DNA of 64,000 nt, from NCBI GenBank assembly GCA_963930645.1, contig OZ005648.1, forward strand, positions 241,619,436 through 241,683,435. Direction: 5' to 3'. The translations under genes and the position numbers were made by a program. The notes beneath the pieces were generated by a model that worked only from the letters and a program-made list of their open reading frames with translations, was not told where the DNA came from and ran no database searches. The number at the start of each line of letters is the position of its first letter. The stretch's first letter is position 1. Below are positions 23,369 through 35,581 of the stretch, one piece after another. The stretch is from Salticus scenicus. Its lineage: Eukaryota; Arthropoda; Arachnida; Araneae; Salticidae.

Positions 23369-24660
23369 TTACTTATGAAATTATTTTAATTAGTAGCTGA
23401 GATACAAAAGAAAACCGATTCAGGACACCTCAAAACGTGTAAATCAGGGGAAATCTCAAATTCTACTTTCGATAATATAAAAGAACTTTAAAATATGTTT
23501 CGAATGATGTATTAAAAATAATTTAATTATAATTAGAAATAGAAATATTGAAATTTTAAAATATTACAGTGCCATCTGGCGGTAGAAATTTCTGTAAACT
23601 ACTGTTCGATTTCAACTCAACAAAGCTTTCAAATGATGTATTACTTATGAAATTATTTTAATTAGTAGCTGAGATACAAATGAAAACCCATTCAGGACAC
23701 CTCAAAACGTGTAAATCTGCTGAAATCTCGAATTCCACTTTCGATAATATAAAAGTATATTAAAATATCTTTTGAATGATGTATTAAAAATAATTTAATC
23801 ATAATTAGAATTTGAAATATTGAAATTTTAAAATATTATAGTGCCATCTGGCGGTAGAAATTTCTGTAATCTACTGTTCGATTCCAAATCAACAAAGCTT
23901 TCTAATGATGTATTACGTATGAAATTATTTTAATTAGTAGCTGAGATACAAAAGAAAACCCATTCAGAACACCTCAAAACGTGTAAATCAGGTGAAATCT
24001 CAACTTCCACTTTCGATAATATAAAAAAACTTTAAAATATCTTTCGAATGATGGATTAAAAATAATTTAATTAGAATTAGAATATGAAATAATGAACTTT
24101 TAAAATATTACAGCGCCATCTGGCGGTAGAAATTTCTGTAAGCTACTGTTCGATTCCAACTCAACAAAGCTTTTAAATGATGTATTACTTATGAAATTAT
24201 TTTAATTAGTAACTGAGATACAAAAGAAAACCCATTCAGGACACCTCAAAACTTGTAAATCAGCTGAAATCTCTAATTCCACTTTCGATAATATAAAAGT
24301 ACTTTAAAATATCTTTCGAATGATGTATTAAAAATAATTTAATCATAATTAGAATTTGAAGTATGCATATTAGAATAAAATTTAATTTCCAATTAAAATG
24401 TAAATTTTTTCCAAAATTGATGAAATTTGAACTGCAAATATCCCTTGTGCTGTTAATGGCGCACAGAAAGTTTGAAAGAATTCGAAAGAAAATTGAAGGA
24501 TTTTGAAATTTACATTTTTTATTCCTAGTAGAAAAACCACGTGATGTCAATTGGTAAAATATATGTTTCTTCCTGATCAGACGGGCTGAATGGGTTGTCA
24601 TGGTAATAAAAGCCTGCAGAATTTCAAAGTGTTCGCTGATGATGACGCAAGTTCCATGAT
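23369..24660 (-). repeat. Helitron-like element copy with ~272-bp tandem units
   Basis: A unit of ~272 bp starts at ~23369, 23641, 23913 and 24185 (marker ATGAAATTATTTTAATTAGTAG). Each complete unit contains the conserved module GCCATCTGGCGGTAGAAATT. After the fourth unit the sequence passes at ~24360 into a region homologous, inverted, to ~50150-50450. The same components occur in the element at 49979-52113, so this is a third, partial copy of that family in - orientation. No coding content. Confidence 0.65.
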
Positions 24661-24989
24661 TTTTGTTCACCCAAAAGTGCTCAATGTGCCTAAAAAAGTT
24701 TTTACTTCAAAAAATCAATAACTTTATTTTAAATTATCACAGATCAGTGGTTTCACCATTCATTTTAAAGGTATTAGCGAGCTCTTTCAAACTTTTTTTT
24801 CCAGTTGACTATCTCTATTACAAATAATTCTTTTAAATTTCATAATGATTATTAAAAAATAATTCTCTTCATGCACATTTATACAAAATTTTGTCCTATA
24901 CCACCATGTTAAAAATTTAGAAAAAGCAGGATGGCAATGCAAGCTGTTGGACAATTTTTACCAAAAGTTGATAGGCACTAATTTATGTC

Positions 24990-25216
24990 AATGTGTAACT
25001 GCATAGCAATTTGTATGAAATTCTGTGCAGTAGTACCTGAGATACAGTCGCCACAAAATTTTGTCACACACAGACAGGCAAACATTTTCTAAAAATGTTT
25101 AAATCGTGTTCTACAGCTCTCAAAACCTGTAAATCCATCAAAAACCTGAGTTCAAAATTTTTTACGAATCCAATACTTTCTTCTATTGAATATAGAAGAA
25201 AGTATAAAAAAAAAAA
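24990..25216 (+). repeat. Non-LTR-like 3' tail with terminal hairpin and poly(A)
   Basis: A segment with ACCTGAGATACAGTCGCCAC and ACACACAGACAGGCAAACA ends in a perfect 14-bp hairpin (ATACTTTCTTCTAT at 25173-25186 pairing with 25192-25205) followed by ~15 A. A 3' hairpin plus poly(A) suggests the 3' end of a non-LTR retrotransposon or SINE. The body upstream is missing or unrecognisable. Confidence 0.4.
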
Positions 25217-25520
25217 AAAATTAATATCATAGTAAAAATCACACGCCCAACACAAATAAATTATTTATATGCATGTGAGAATTATGTAATAATGATTGTG
25301 TTCTTTTTCTTCACCATTTTATCCCTGGGAAATTCTTTCCGGCATGTGAATTTTACAGTAATGTTTATTAAATGAATGTATTTGAAATATCAGATTGATA
25401 TAAATCTTAGGATCTCCATCCTCTTTCTTTTAGATAGGAAAAACGGGTCGAAACTGATAGGGAAAACGAGTAGCAGCAGTTTTAATAAGAAAACACCACA
25501 GAACTGTTGTTGCAAAATAA

Positions 25521-25839
25521 TACTTACAAAACTTTGAATAAACACCATAAAATGCAAAAAACTCGCAACAATTGTTTTGGGTTGAAAGAGCACACGACCC
25601 TTTGTCAGGTGAACAAAGTAGGTGATTCAAAACGGTAACACACAAAACCGTTTTTAATAATTTTTAAACAGTTTTAATGGTTTTGCTTTCCATTAAAAAT
25701 GGTTTTGTGCATTGCCCCTTTGAATGCTGTACTCGTGCCTGCTTTGTTCGCCTGATGAAGATTTGTGTGCTCTTTCGATCCGAAACAATTACTGTGAGTT
25801 TTTTGCATTTTATGGTGTTTATTCAAAGTTTTGTAAGTA
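25521..25839. mobile_element. Inverted-repeat element with diverged hammerhead-like motifs
   Basis: Arms at ~25521-25640 and ~25720-25839 are reverse complements, sharing AACTTTGAATAAACACCATA and GCAAAAAACTC. Both arms contain the order CTGAYRA, stem, RAAAC: CTGATGA...CGAAACAATT at 25752-25790 on +, and the equivalent with CTGACAA and CCAAAACAATTGTTGCGAG on -. The architecture repeats that of the 19.3-kb element although the sequences differ. No ORF of note. Confidence 0.65.
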
Positions 25840-27234
25840 TTAGGGGCAGTTTCAGCTGTCTTTCTCTAAAGAAATCCCTTTTTTCAGGAGCTACATGAAT
25901 GATCAGCCCCTTTAGGAATATTGAAGGCACTATTACACTTAAAACTGGCTAACTTTTCTCAGTTTCTTAATAGTTTTTCATGATAGCGAAGTTAATACTA
26001 TATAATAATATTCATTTTCAAAATATTTTGTAAGTTGATAAAATAATTACTTTGGATATTTCTGTGGGGGCTGCAGCTCTGCAGCTCCTGCCACTGCTTT
26101 GTAGTATTGGAGCTGCTGTGTAGTAATAGTGTACAACTGCTACTGCTGTGTAATAATAGTGTATTAGCATATTAGAGCCAAATACACTATTAATGTTTTA
26201 TATGATCTACTATGCCGTAGTTCCATGTAAGAACTCATATTTCATAATAGTGTGAATTTCTCAAAATTTCATCTTCAACAAAATTAATTAAAAAAGCATA
26301 GTTTTTAATACTTTTTAGAGCTTACAATGATTTCTTCAAATAGGCGAGACGTGTTATTTTCCAACAAAAAAAGTGTTTTAAAAATTTTAATTTAAATTCA
26401 GAAAAAGTGGGGCAATTGATTTTCAAAAGATTATTTTAACTATGCTTCATTTAAATCATTTCTAATTACCTTAAAAATAAAATAAAATGGCAAATGTATA
26501 ATTCAAATAAGTTTGGTATTATTTTTAATCAGTTTGACATCTGAAATTTTAATTAACTGAAAAAGCTGCATTTTTACGAGGAAGCATGTTGTGCATGTAT
26601 AATATCATCTGTTAATTATAATTTCTGGTGTAAAACTGATTTGTCTAACCTGTGTATTATCTGCCGGAAATTATGATCTATCAAGTTATATTGTGAATAA
26701 TCTGTTTAAAGTTTTGTTAATGACTTATGCTATCATTCTTGATTTAAAATGTTTTTTTAAGGATATCTAACTTTTACTCTTGCTAAAATATAAGAGTTAC
26801 CCAAGCCAAAATTCAGAATATTTTGAAGCAGAAATTCCAAATATTATATGGAAAAGAGCAACAGTAGATTTCAATGCTTTCAGGATACAATATTTTAAGC
26901 AGAACTTGGAAATCATAGAACTTGAAACTGTTGTTTAAGAATAAATAGAGATGTTGTTTGAAATTTTTTTGAAAATTAATTGCAACAATTACATTTTATT
27001 GATATGTTGTATACTTCAACTTGTGGTGTTTAATATTTTATTAAAGAAAATAAAACAATGAAATTGCTTGTGAAGATCATGATAATAAAAAAAAAATAAA
27101 TGAAGTGCATGGCCTAGCATAACTGTATGTCAAATTTTTGTGTAACTGATATTATTCGCTGTGAATGAAATGTGAAAACTGTTTAATTTCGGAAAATGTC
27201 ATAGACAAAAAAACTATATCAATTGATAAATATA

Positions 27235-27697
27235 CAGTAGCAGATCTTTATAATGCAATTCTATATAATGCATTTCTCTATATAACGCACAACTTCTCAG
27301 ACATAAACAACAAATTTTGCAGTTAAGAAACATTTTGTAAAAACTGTAGAGAACTAAGTGTATGATACATTTGTTTTTCTTTATTTCCTTAATTTGTAGC
27401 TTTTTAATGAAAAAAAATGTCTTTTTTTTAAAAATGAATTATATATTGAATGACTTGGTAAAGGCATATATGGGCTATATTTATAAACTAAATTTAACAA
27501 TGAAAAGTATGATCCGTACAAATTCTGTTCCAAGGAATATAAGTTAAAAATACTTATTCTTTGATGTTTTTCAGACATATTTGACCCTGTTTACGAGGTA
27601 AATTTTATGATGTGTGAAACATGATCTATATAATGCAAAATTCTATATAGCACAAAACCTTGTGTTTTTATGTTTGCGTTATAAAGATCTTATACTG
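27235..27697. mobile_element. 463-bp pogo-like MITE
   Basis: The left end CAGTAGCAGATCTTTATAA and the right end reversed CAGTATAAGATCTTTATAA are flanked by TA on both sides. CTATATAATGC words repeat inside near both ends. The interior frames are short and AT-driven. TA target and CAGTA ends fit pogo/Tigger. Confidence 0.65.
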
Positions 27698-28734
27698 TAT
27701 ATACTATTAATTAAGTTTAATTTTGTTCTTTAGAATATGTTAAAACAGCAACTATATACTAAATAAGTTGAAATGCATTTATAATTAACAAAATGTGCAT
27801 ATGCAAAGTTATTTAACTGCTTTCTATCATATAGTAATTGAATGATAAAAAGAGAACCAAAATTATATAAATTTCAGTTTGTAATTACTTGATTAAATGT
27901 TACACAATATTACAGAGTGGCCAGAAATAGCATAACAGTTAATAGAAACAATGTCATGTCTGATGACTTCATTATTATTTGATTCTCAGAGGGTTTTTTT
28001 ATTCATTGATCGTCATTCTATTTTTTTTTATATATATATATATTTTTTTTAAATAGGATAGCAAGTGAATGGAAAATGATATTGGCAATCCATAGTCAAA
28101 GTAAGCATAAATGTGAAATTATTCGATTGCTTCAAGTGCATTCACAGCATGACAATTGGACAATCATCATAATGGTAGGATTTAGTCAAAAACTTCTCTG
28201 GGCAAATCTTTTAATATTTAACATTGCCAAAATCCCAAATTAGTCAGGGTGTGGGCAGGCTCGGATCTAGGGGGGCGGGAGGGGGCACTTGCCCCAGGCG
28301 GCGAAGACTGAGGGGCGGCAGCCACCAGGTCTAGCTAGTCTCGCTATTTGTACTATGCTGGACCCGATTTCCAGACCATTTTCGTCGTACATTGCATCGT
28401 CTGTAACAAGCTCAGTGCAACCTAACGCCTTCCTCTCCTCTCCTCACACGAGACGTATGACCAAAACAGAGTGAAAACCTGAAAACGTAATATTACTTAT
28501 GAGCTCATGACACCCGTGAGTGAGTGAGCATTAAAATCTGAACGAGGATGATATACGTATCTTTGCGGATGCGGTAGGTGAGAGGTGGCATGGCAGCAGC
28601 AGTTCATTTATCCATTTAAAATGAAAAGTATAGGTGGAAAGCGATTCCTCGTATTGCAACTGATGTCATTCTATATTTGGCCATTAATTATTTCTTTCTC
28701 CAAGTCTCTACTAAAAATACTAATTTATTATTAA

Positions 28735-30180
28735 CTAACCGCCTTTAGCGACAAGCTGGTTTGCTATCCTTGAAAAATCCGACTGCATGAAACCCCCATT
28801 AGGTGGAGCCTGAGCTGCCTATTTTTCATTTCTGGACCTACAACAGCTTATTGACATATAGTGCAATTTTAGCTTTATTGAAAATTTTATTGTAGTAAAT
28901 TTCCGCTCGCTAGCGCCTGTGGCGCCCCCTTCCCATTTCAGTATCTGAAACAGTCTGTTCGCTTACCACGTGAAAATCTCCATCTTTGAAAATTCTAACT
29001 GTAGCAAAGTCCCACTCAGTGGGGACTGCGGTGCCTTATCCCCGTTTTAGAACTTACAACAGCTTGCTTGCTCATTGTGCAGATATCTTTGAAAACTTTA
29101 ACTGTAGCAAATTTCTGCTCCGTTACGACTAAAGCGCCCCTTTACGTTTCATGATTTGGAACAGTTTATTCGCTCACCGTGTAAAGGAACATTGAAAATT
29201 CTGATCTGGCAAATCCCCAACCCAGTGGGGCCTACGGTCTCCTAATCTACTCACAAATAATTTAATCATAATTGGTGATATTGAATTATTAAAATATCAA
29301 AGTGCCATCTGGCAACAGCGATTTGCAACATGTACTCTTCAATTCCAATTCAAATAACTTTTTAAATGATATATTACTTATGGAATTGTATTGTGTTAAT
29401 TAGAAGCTGAAATAGAATAGTAATATAAACATTGTTATAAAAATAATTGTCTGACTTTTCTGTGGTTTTCTCCAAAACTTGCGTAATTGGGGGAAAATAA
29501 TGTTAAAAATCCTTAATAAGAAATGTGAGTGGAGTATCGGGAATTCAAAAGTCTGCAAAATAAAAAAGAATAAAGGTGTTTTAGGTTTTCAGCAGTTTTC
29601 TCTGAAACTCATGTACTGAATTTAATAGCTTATATCAGTTTAAAAGTTCACAATAAAATTATTGCAAACTATATTTCGAATGATACATTATAGGTAATTT
29701 AATCATAATTAGAATTGGATATATTGGAATAAAGGTGTTCTATGTTCTGTGCTGAAACTTCCGTATGGAATTTAATGGCTTATATCAGTTTAAAAATCTC
29801 CAATAAAATATATTTCAAATGATGTATTATAAGTAATTTAATCATAATTAGAATTGGAGATATTGAAATTTTAAAATATTAAAGTGTCATCTGGCAGCAG
29901 AGATTTGGGATCTCTACTTTTTAATTCCAGTTTAAATAAGTTTAAAAATGATGTATTACTTATGAAATTATGTTAATATTAGAATCTGAGATACAAACGT
30001 TAATAAATATAAACATTTCTATATAAAAATTTGTGTCTGACTTATCTGTGGTTTTCTCCAAAATTTGCCTTATTCCGTGCTGTATATTGTTAAAAATCCT
30101 TAGAACGAAATGTGAACGTAAATTGGAATTCGAAATTCTGTAAAATATAAAAGAATATAAACGTTCTAGGTTTTCTATAG
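28735..30180 (-). repeat. Helitron-like repeat nested in the hAT element
   Basis: In - orientation the 3' end reads AGCTTGTCGCTAAAGGCGG then TTAG followed by T, homologous to the 3' end at 52113 (GGTCGCCGAAGGCGG then CTAG). Inside are ~180-bp GC-richer modules (AAATTTCCGCTCGCTAGCGCC, then ...CCCAGTGGGGCC) and three diverged units of the family containing GCCATCTGGC. The 5' end is not visible, so this copy appears 5'-truncated. Confidence 0.6.
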
Positions 30181-30196
30181 TTTCCTTCGAAAGTTT

Positions 30197-30502
30197 CGGA
30201 GAATGTAAAATTTTCGAGAGATTTATTGATTTCATTGAAGTTCATGATAAAAGTGGCGAATGCATGGCAAACATAATTTCTAAAAAGTTAGAGGACGATA
30301 AGTTATCCAATAGGGACTGTCATGATCAGTCCTACGATAATTTAAATGCATTAGGAGCGTACAGATGTGTCCAACCTAGAATAATAATAATAATAATATG
30401 CTGCTTTTCACCGTGCATTGCCCATTTCCTTAAACTTGTTGGTGTACATGCCTTCTTTCTACTCCGTACTAAACGTCTATATGATATGGAGTTAGATCCT
30501 TA
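30197..30502 (+). pseudogene. hAT transposase fragment (RNase H-like core)
   Basis: The frame reads ...FIDFIEVHDKSGECMANI, then KKLEDDKLSNRDCHDQSYDN and a changed ...GAYRCVQPRI, CFSPCIAHFLKLVGVHA. This is the catalytic block of hAT transposases of the type with DDCRGQSYDNAANM, where the second acidic residue and the C/H segment lie. The Arg-Gly-Gln and Ala-Asn-Met positions are altered and an (ATA)n expansion interrupts the frame. Not functional. Confidence 0.8.
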
Positions 30503-31499
30503 ATTTATCTGAATATTTTTGTTTGGTCTTTTTTTTTTTTCTAATTTTAATCATACTATATTTTATAGAAAACAATTTTTGTGCATAAGAATAATAAATG
30601 TCTATTTTATTACGATTTGTGCAAAATTAATGTATTGAAATATGGTTTATAGAAATACCTCTCATAGAACACAATGCTTTGGAATTCTTTTGTGTGTCAC
30701 TGCACACAAACCAATGGTGGTATTTATTCCATTTTCAATGGTGAACATTCTATAGTAAACTTGAATAATATATATCAGTTTCAGAGAATTCTATGAATAT
30801 TTACCAGAGATAGAACGCAGAGAGACAGATAGACAAAGCTATGCCATAAACCATTTTCAGTGTTGTTACTAAGTATTAAAAACACACAAAGAATAACATC
30901 ACAGGGTCAGACATGATGGTCTGCAAAAGGAGAAGCTGTTATCGGTTTGAAAATAAGCCTAAATAAATTTGTGATGCTTTGATAGAGCTAAAAGATGGGG
31001 GCAAATCCACAAAACAAATGCAGAATAAAAACATCTACGAAATGAGGCCAGGAATTTTGAATTTATTTTATACTTATTGATATAGAATCATGTTTTGAAA
31101 GTGTTCAACTGTGTCAGTAAAGGAATACAAAAAACTGACAACTGATATTGTTTTAACGAGATCAATTGCTTTTATGGAAGGGTTGGAAAATACATTAAAA
31201 GATTTCATAATACTGGATTTGACAAATGGTTTAAAAAAGCTGCTGCCGTTGCCGAGTTGATATCATAGATACAACCATATTAACCCTAACAAGGGTGCTG
31301 TTGGCATAATGAAAACGCAAATTTTAATTCTCAATTACAAAAACTGGCCCTAGATTTTTTTTTTTTTAAATAAAATTTTGCTTTTATAACTTAGTGGAAT
31401 AACTTCATTTATTTCCTTTCTTCTAATATTGTTGGTGAGTTCTGGTGGCATTTCATTTTAAATTGAAAATGTTCACTCCCCTTAAGTTAAAGAACATAA

Positions 31500-32010
31500 A
31501 GTACTGAAAGGAAAAGATGCCTGGCGAATTAGTCAACGACAAGTTGCAGACACTTGAAACAGAAACACTACAACCAATAAATGCTATATTAGATCGAATT
31601 ATAGTTGAAATTAATCACAGACTTGACAATGCGAGGAAAATAAATTATTATTTTGTATTTTTGACTGACGAAGCATTGATGAAAATGACTAAGAACAAAG
31701 ACCACTTTTATCGACAAATATTTACGAATTACAACCTGTTTCTTTATTGTAAGTTATATGTAAAAACGATTTGCTGAATGCATTTCCTAACATAAGCATA
31801 GTTTTCAGAATTTATGCAACTCTGCCTACAACTTCTCTTTCATGTAAAAGAAGCTTAAAAAAAATGAAACTCACTAAAGATTACATTCCACAATGTCCCA
31901 AGAGCACTTGTTGGAATTGGCAATATTTTCGACTGAGGGTGAAATAGCCAACAATCTCAATTATGACATTTTAACTGAAATAAAGTCGAGGAAACTAAAC
32001 CTTTAGAATT
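31500..32010 (+). pseudogene. hAT transposase C-terminal dimerisation-domain fragment
   Basis: ILDRIIVEINHRLDNARKIN is followed after ~60 codons by FRIYATLPTTSLSCKRSLKK and MKLTKDYI. After a frameshift it resumes as HLLELAIFSTEGEIANNLNY. This is the Dimer_Tnp_hAT domain (family pattern LP...SCERSFSKLKLIK...RL..LA.LSIE). The Glu of the usual SCERS is Lys here. Belongs to the element bounded by GGTGTGGG. Confidence 0.85.
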
Positions 32011-32905
32011 ACGTATAAATTTATAACTAAAATAAATAATTTCGTAAAAGTCTCAGAATTTTATTTGTTAAAAAAAAATTTGTTTAGAGGGCGGCAAATT
32101 GGAAGTCTGCACCCTCCTTTTAAAAATGTAGATCCGGTACTGGGTGTGGGTAAGATTTGAAGGAACAGCCGAGCCCCCCCCCCCAATAAGGCATGTACCA
32201 AAAATAGATTCTTGAGGTGGATGTTTTTCCCTGGTCTCAAAAACAGTTCAGAAACAGGGTTTGGACATTCCAGCAAGTTTCCACGTCATCTCACTGAGTA
32301 AAATGCACACAGAACTGCTATCAAGTCAATTTTTAAATTTCATCTTGACTCAAGAATAACCACCATATTCGTGTGACCTGAAACAGTAGGATTACAGTTT
32401 ATGGTCAATTTTAAAAGCAATTGCCTTTGAAAAACATAAAAAACTTTGGAAGTGCTTAAGTGTTCGTTGATTTGCAAATGAAAGCGAATCATTTCAAACT
32501 AGTTGTGGCCAATTGCTGAAATTTTCACTAAACAATTTGTGCCTCTACATCAAAGGAAATATTTTAATCATTTTGAAGAAAAGTGACTTTTTAATTTTTC
32601 TAATGCAATGCTGTTAATAAAAAAAGCATTGATTTGAGCAAGAGTTTTTGTTTGTTTTGTTTATTAACTGAATCAAATTGACCACTACAAGAGATTGATA
32701 CAAAAATCTAAAAAAAGATGAAAAAGGACTGTATAAGAGATATTAATAGAACTTTTATAGCTTCATTGTACAAAAAACGTTAAAGGCAATTGTATATTTT
32801 TTATACTCTATAGTCAGTGTAGGCAATATTGTGTAAATTTACTAGTTATAAATAAAATGCAATGCAAATTTAATGATCTAATAGATAATTTATTTTTCAT
32901 TTCAG

Positions 32906-32988
32906 ATGGAAAATTTGGGGCCTATATGCAAGTTAATATTCAGAATGACGGACCTGTAACAATAAATTTAGAATCGCCTGTTAATTCT
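32906..32988 (+). CDS. DTD1: DTD1 internal exon with the Gly-cisPro motif
   Basis: This 83-bp exon is preceded by TTTTTCATTTCAG and followed by GTAAGT. It takes phase 1 from the 19041-19173 exon, recreating the Asp codon of IKDGKFGAYMQV, and ends in phase 0. It encodes DGKFGAYMQVNIQ and NDGPVTINLESPVNS. NDGPVT is the conserved Gly-cisPro motif that in DTD reaches into the partner subunit's active site and rejects L-amino acids (known of the family). All expected residues are present. The intron before it is 13.7 kb and filled with transposons. Confidence 0.95.
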
Positions 32989-34124
32989 GTAAGTTTCTTT
33001 ATGATTAAATTTATTGACTTTTATAATTTACAGCGTTCTGTATAACTTTTATAGCTGAGCAGTAGAAAGAAATATCTGATATATTTATAAGCTTATGTGC
33101 TGAACAAAGAATTTTAAAAATTTTCACATATAAAATTTATATTAAAATACTTTAAAAAATATAGAGAGAATATTTTCTGATATTTATTATGAGAATATTA
33201 TTTTTCAATCTTTTGGGGGAAATGGGGAGTTATAATTTCTTTACTGGTTTACAAATCGGTTTCTCATCAGTTCACAATTCTAAAAAAAAAAAAAAAAAAC
33301 TACAGGTTTTTCACTTACAAAAATGTTCTATATTTAACCAATATTTCAGAATTACAACCTTGGTAGAGTTAGTATTACAAAGTACAAGAAAATAATGTAG
33401 AAAACCACAATACAAACACAGAATTACCAAAAAGAAAGTTTATTGTGTAAGCTTGCAAATTATTGGTTAATAACATGTCTACTTTTTTAAATAATGCTAA
33501 GTCTCTAATTTCACAGGTTCCTGAAGAGAAATTTTGTTTCAGTTACTGATAGCTTCACAAATCGTCTTCTTTTTTTTTTTTCATAAGCCAATATATCTTT
33601 GCGAGATCAATTTTGAAAAATTGTAAATCAGTTATATCTTTTGAATGTATGGAGACCTGTATCCCTGAAAATAGAATCCTGACAGCATAAGTGCTTCAGA
33701 ATATCTGCTTATGGTCACAACTGTTTATCTCTATCAAAAATTAATAAAAACACAAATTTTCTGAAAATAAAAAAAGCCAAAAATGTTTAAGTTTAAAATT
33801 TTTGTCTCTGAAATGACAAATGAGCTCTGCCTAATCAGAAGTCCACAGTGAAGCACAGAAATACAAACACACAAAAAATAAAATAAAATAAATAAAAATT
33901 AATTAAACACTCCTTGAAAAATGCTATGTGTTTGAGAATTCCTGGGAAAACAGCCATGTGCATAGACTAGATAAACATAAATGGCACAAAGAAATTATAG
34001 AAAAATTGCAGAGTTCCAGGAAACAACAGGAAAATGGTGAGGGATCAGCAATAATTAAAAAAAAAAAAAAAGAATGATGCATTTTTTAGGGCCATTCAAT
34101 ATTGTATATATATATATATATATA
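32989..34124 (+). other. DTD1 intron stretch without recognised elements
   Basis: AT-rich intron with an A run near 33284 and no identifiable element or gene. Frames of 60-70 codons are low-complexity. Confidence 0.5.
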
Positions 34125-34831
34125 CAGTAGAGAGTCAAAAATCCACACAGATTGGGACCAGAGGTTGTGCGGATTTTAGGATTTGGCATATTTTGGGGCC
34201 CATAAAAAATGATTTTCACTTTGATAAATAAAAGAATATTATTCAAACTAAACACATACTAGTGAATAATAACACTGAATATTAAATTACTAGGTACATA
34301 AGAATAATAATGAACATTAAATATATATATATGATACTAGTGAAAAATACTTGTCAAATTTAGATAAAATCTGTTCACATGTAGTTTATATTAAACTACA
34401 CTTGGACCTGCATGATTTATTTATTTATTGTAAATAGTAGTAACACAAATTTATTTTTCTAATAATTTTACCGATTTCTTCCTTACAAATTGAAAGCAAA
34501 ATGCCCTCATCACATCAGATAGCATTTAAAAAAATTAGTTTGTTATTGTTTACCTGATTGATATCATCACTATAATAATCATTATTTTCTTTTGATGAAT
34601 TTAATATACTGTCAGTAATTTCATTATCAGCAACTTGATTCTTGCAGTCTTTCATATTATTATTATTTTGTTTTCTTTTTTGTAATCGTTAAATACAAGC
34701 ACAAAATTTGCATTCAAGATCTTTTCCAAAAATTTTGATTTGCAGTTTTGTAACTTGTGAATTTCATTGTTTGTACATATCTGACAAGCTGTGCAGATTT
34801 CAGACTTCGGCGGATTTCTGGCTCTCTACTG
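34125..34831. mobile_element. 707-bp pogo-like element
   Basis: The left end CAGTAGAGAGTCAAAAATCC and the right end reversed CAGTAGAGAGCCAGAAATCC are both embedded in (TA)n, so the TA target is certain only in type. Interior AT-rich without a transposase. Its right end is duplicated at 35582-35602 (see findings). Confidence 0.7.
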
Positions 34832-34849
34832 TATATATATATATATATA

Positions 34850-35581
34850 TGTAATGTCGTGTACTCCTGATTTCGTGTATGCAGTCGTGAATCCATAAGG
34901 AATTAATCCAGGCATGTTAACTAGAAACTTCTTTATTAAAAGTCCATTTTCGGGCTAAGGAACCGAGCCATTTCAGAGCAATGAAGTCTGCTGTGGGGTC
35001 GTAAAATCCCGCGTCGTGGACGGATTCTCCCGGTGACCCGACCTCGCATGAAACGTTCAGATCTGGTGGCGCTTAACTGCTAACTTTTCTGGCTAGAGCG
35101 ATTAAAGAGAGCTCCAGAGAGACCCCGATTTTTGGCGAGTTCCATCTTTTAAACCCTAATTTTTTGGTGTAAATTGGCGTATTTTTAAACCCAACCCATT
35201 TCATTTAATTGGTTATTTTATTCAAAACTAACGCCTTTTCCTGCCCCTTCATTGTTCTTCATTGGTTATACATTTGCACTCCGCAGATATCGCAACTCCC
35301 CTATCTTGCCAACCCGCCAAGTCAATTAAAATCATTAAAACCGTTATTTATTGCTTTGTATCTGACATGAAATAATCAAACCGTAATTAGACTCATAAAT
35401 CCTTTCCTCTTTAATTGAATCCTTTCGGCGTCTACTGCTTACTAACTTTATTTCTAGGCTAATTATAAAGCTATTTTCAGACATCAAAATACTTAAATGA
35501 ATCATCAGCTTATTTATTTCAAAGATGATGACCGCGATTGCACTCACGCGCTATTTTTCCCATACTTTTAGAGTAATTTAT
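34850..35581. other. GC-richer insert between two copies of a pogo-like end (possible solo LTR)
   Basis: This ~730-bp stretch is clearly less AT-rich than its surroundings and is flanked by direct copies of GGATTTCTGGCTCTCTACTG. It begins TGTAATGTCGTGTACTCC. On the - strand it carries an AATAAA ~75 bp before an end reading CGACATTACA, which would fit the 3' part of an LTR. There is no second LTR and no gene. Solo LTR is a possibility only. Confidence 0.35.

Larger units (their letters stand above)
28256..32142 (+). mobile_element. hAT transposon (defective) with perfect 8-bp target duplication
   Basis: The left end is CAGGCTCGGATCTAGG and the right end reversed is CAGTACCGGATCTACA. The flanking 8-mers are identical: GGTGTGGG at 28248-28255 and 32143-32150. 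Inside are fragments of a hAT transposase on + (30197-30500 and 31500-32010), broken by frameshifts and stops. The N-terminal part is replaced by a nested Helitron-like repeat (28735-~30180). Length (3.9 kb) suits an autonomous hAT plus insertion. The intact TSD suggests moderate age. Confidence 0.85.

Noticed and set aside
27362..27578. Open frames on both strands inside the 27.2-27.7 kb element
   Set aside because: The element is only 463 bp with pogo-like ends; the translations are hydrophobic, AT-driven and unlike any transposase.
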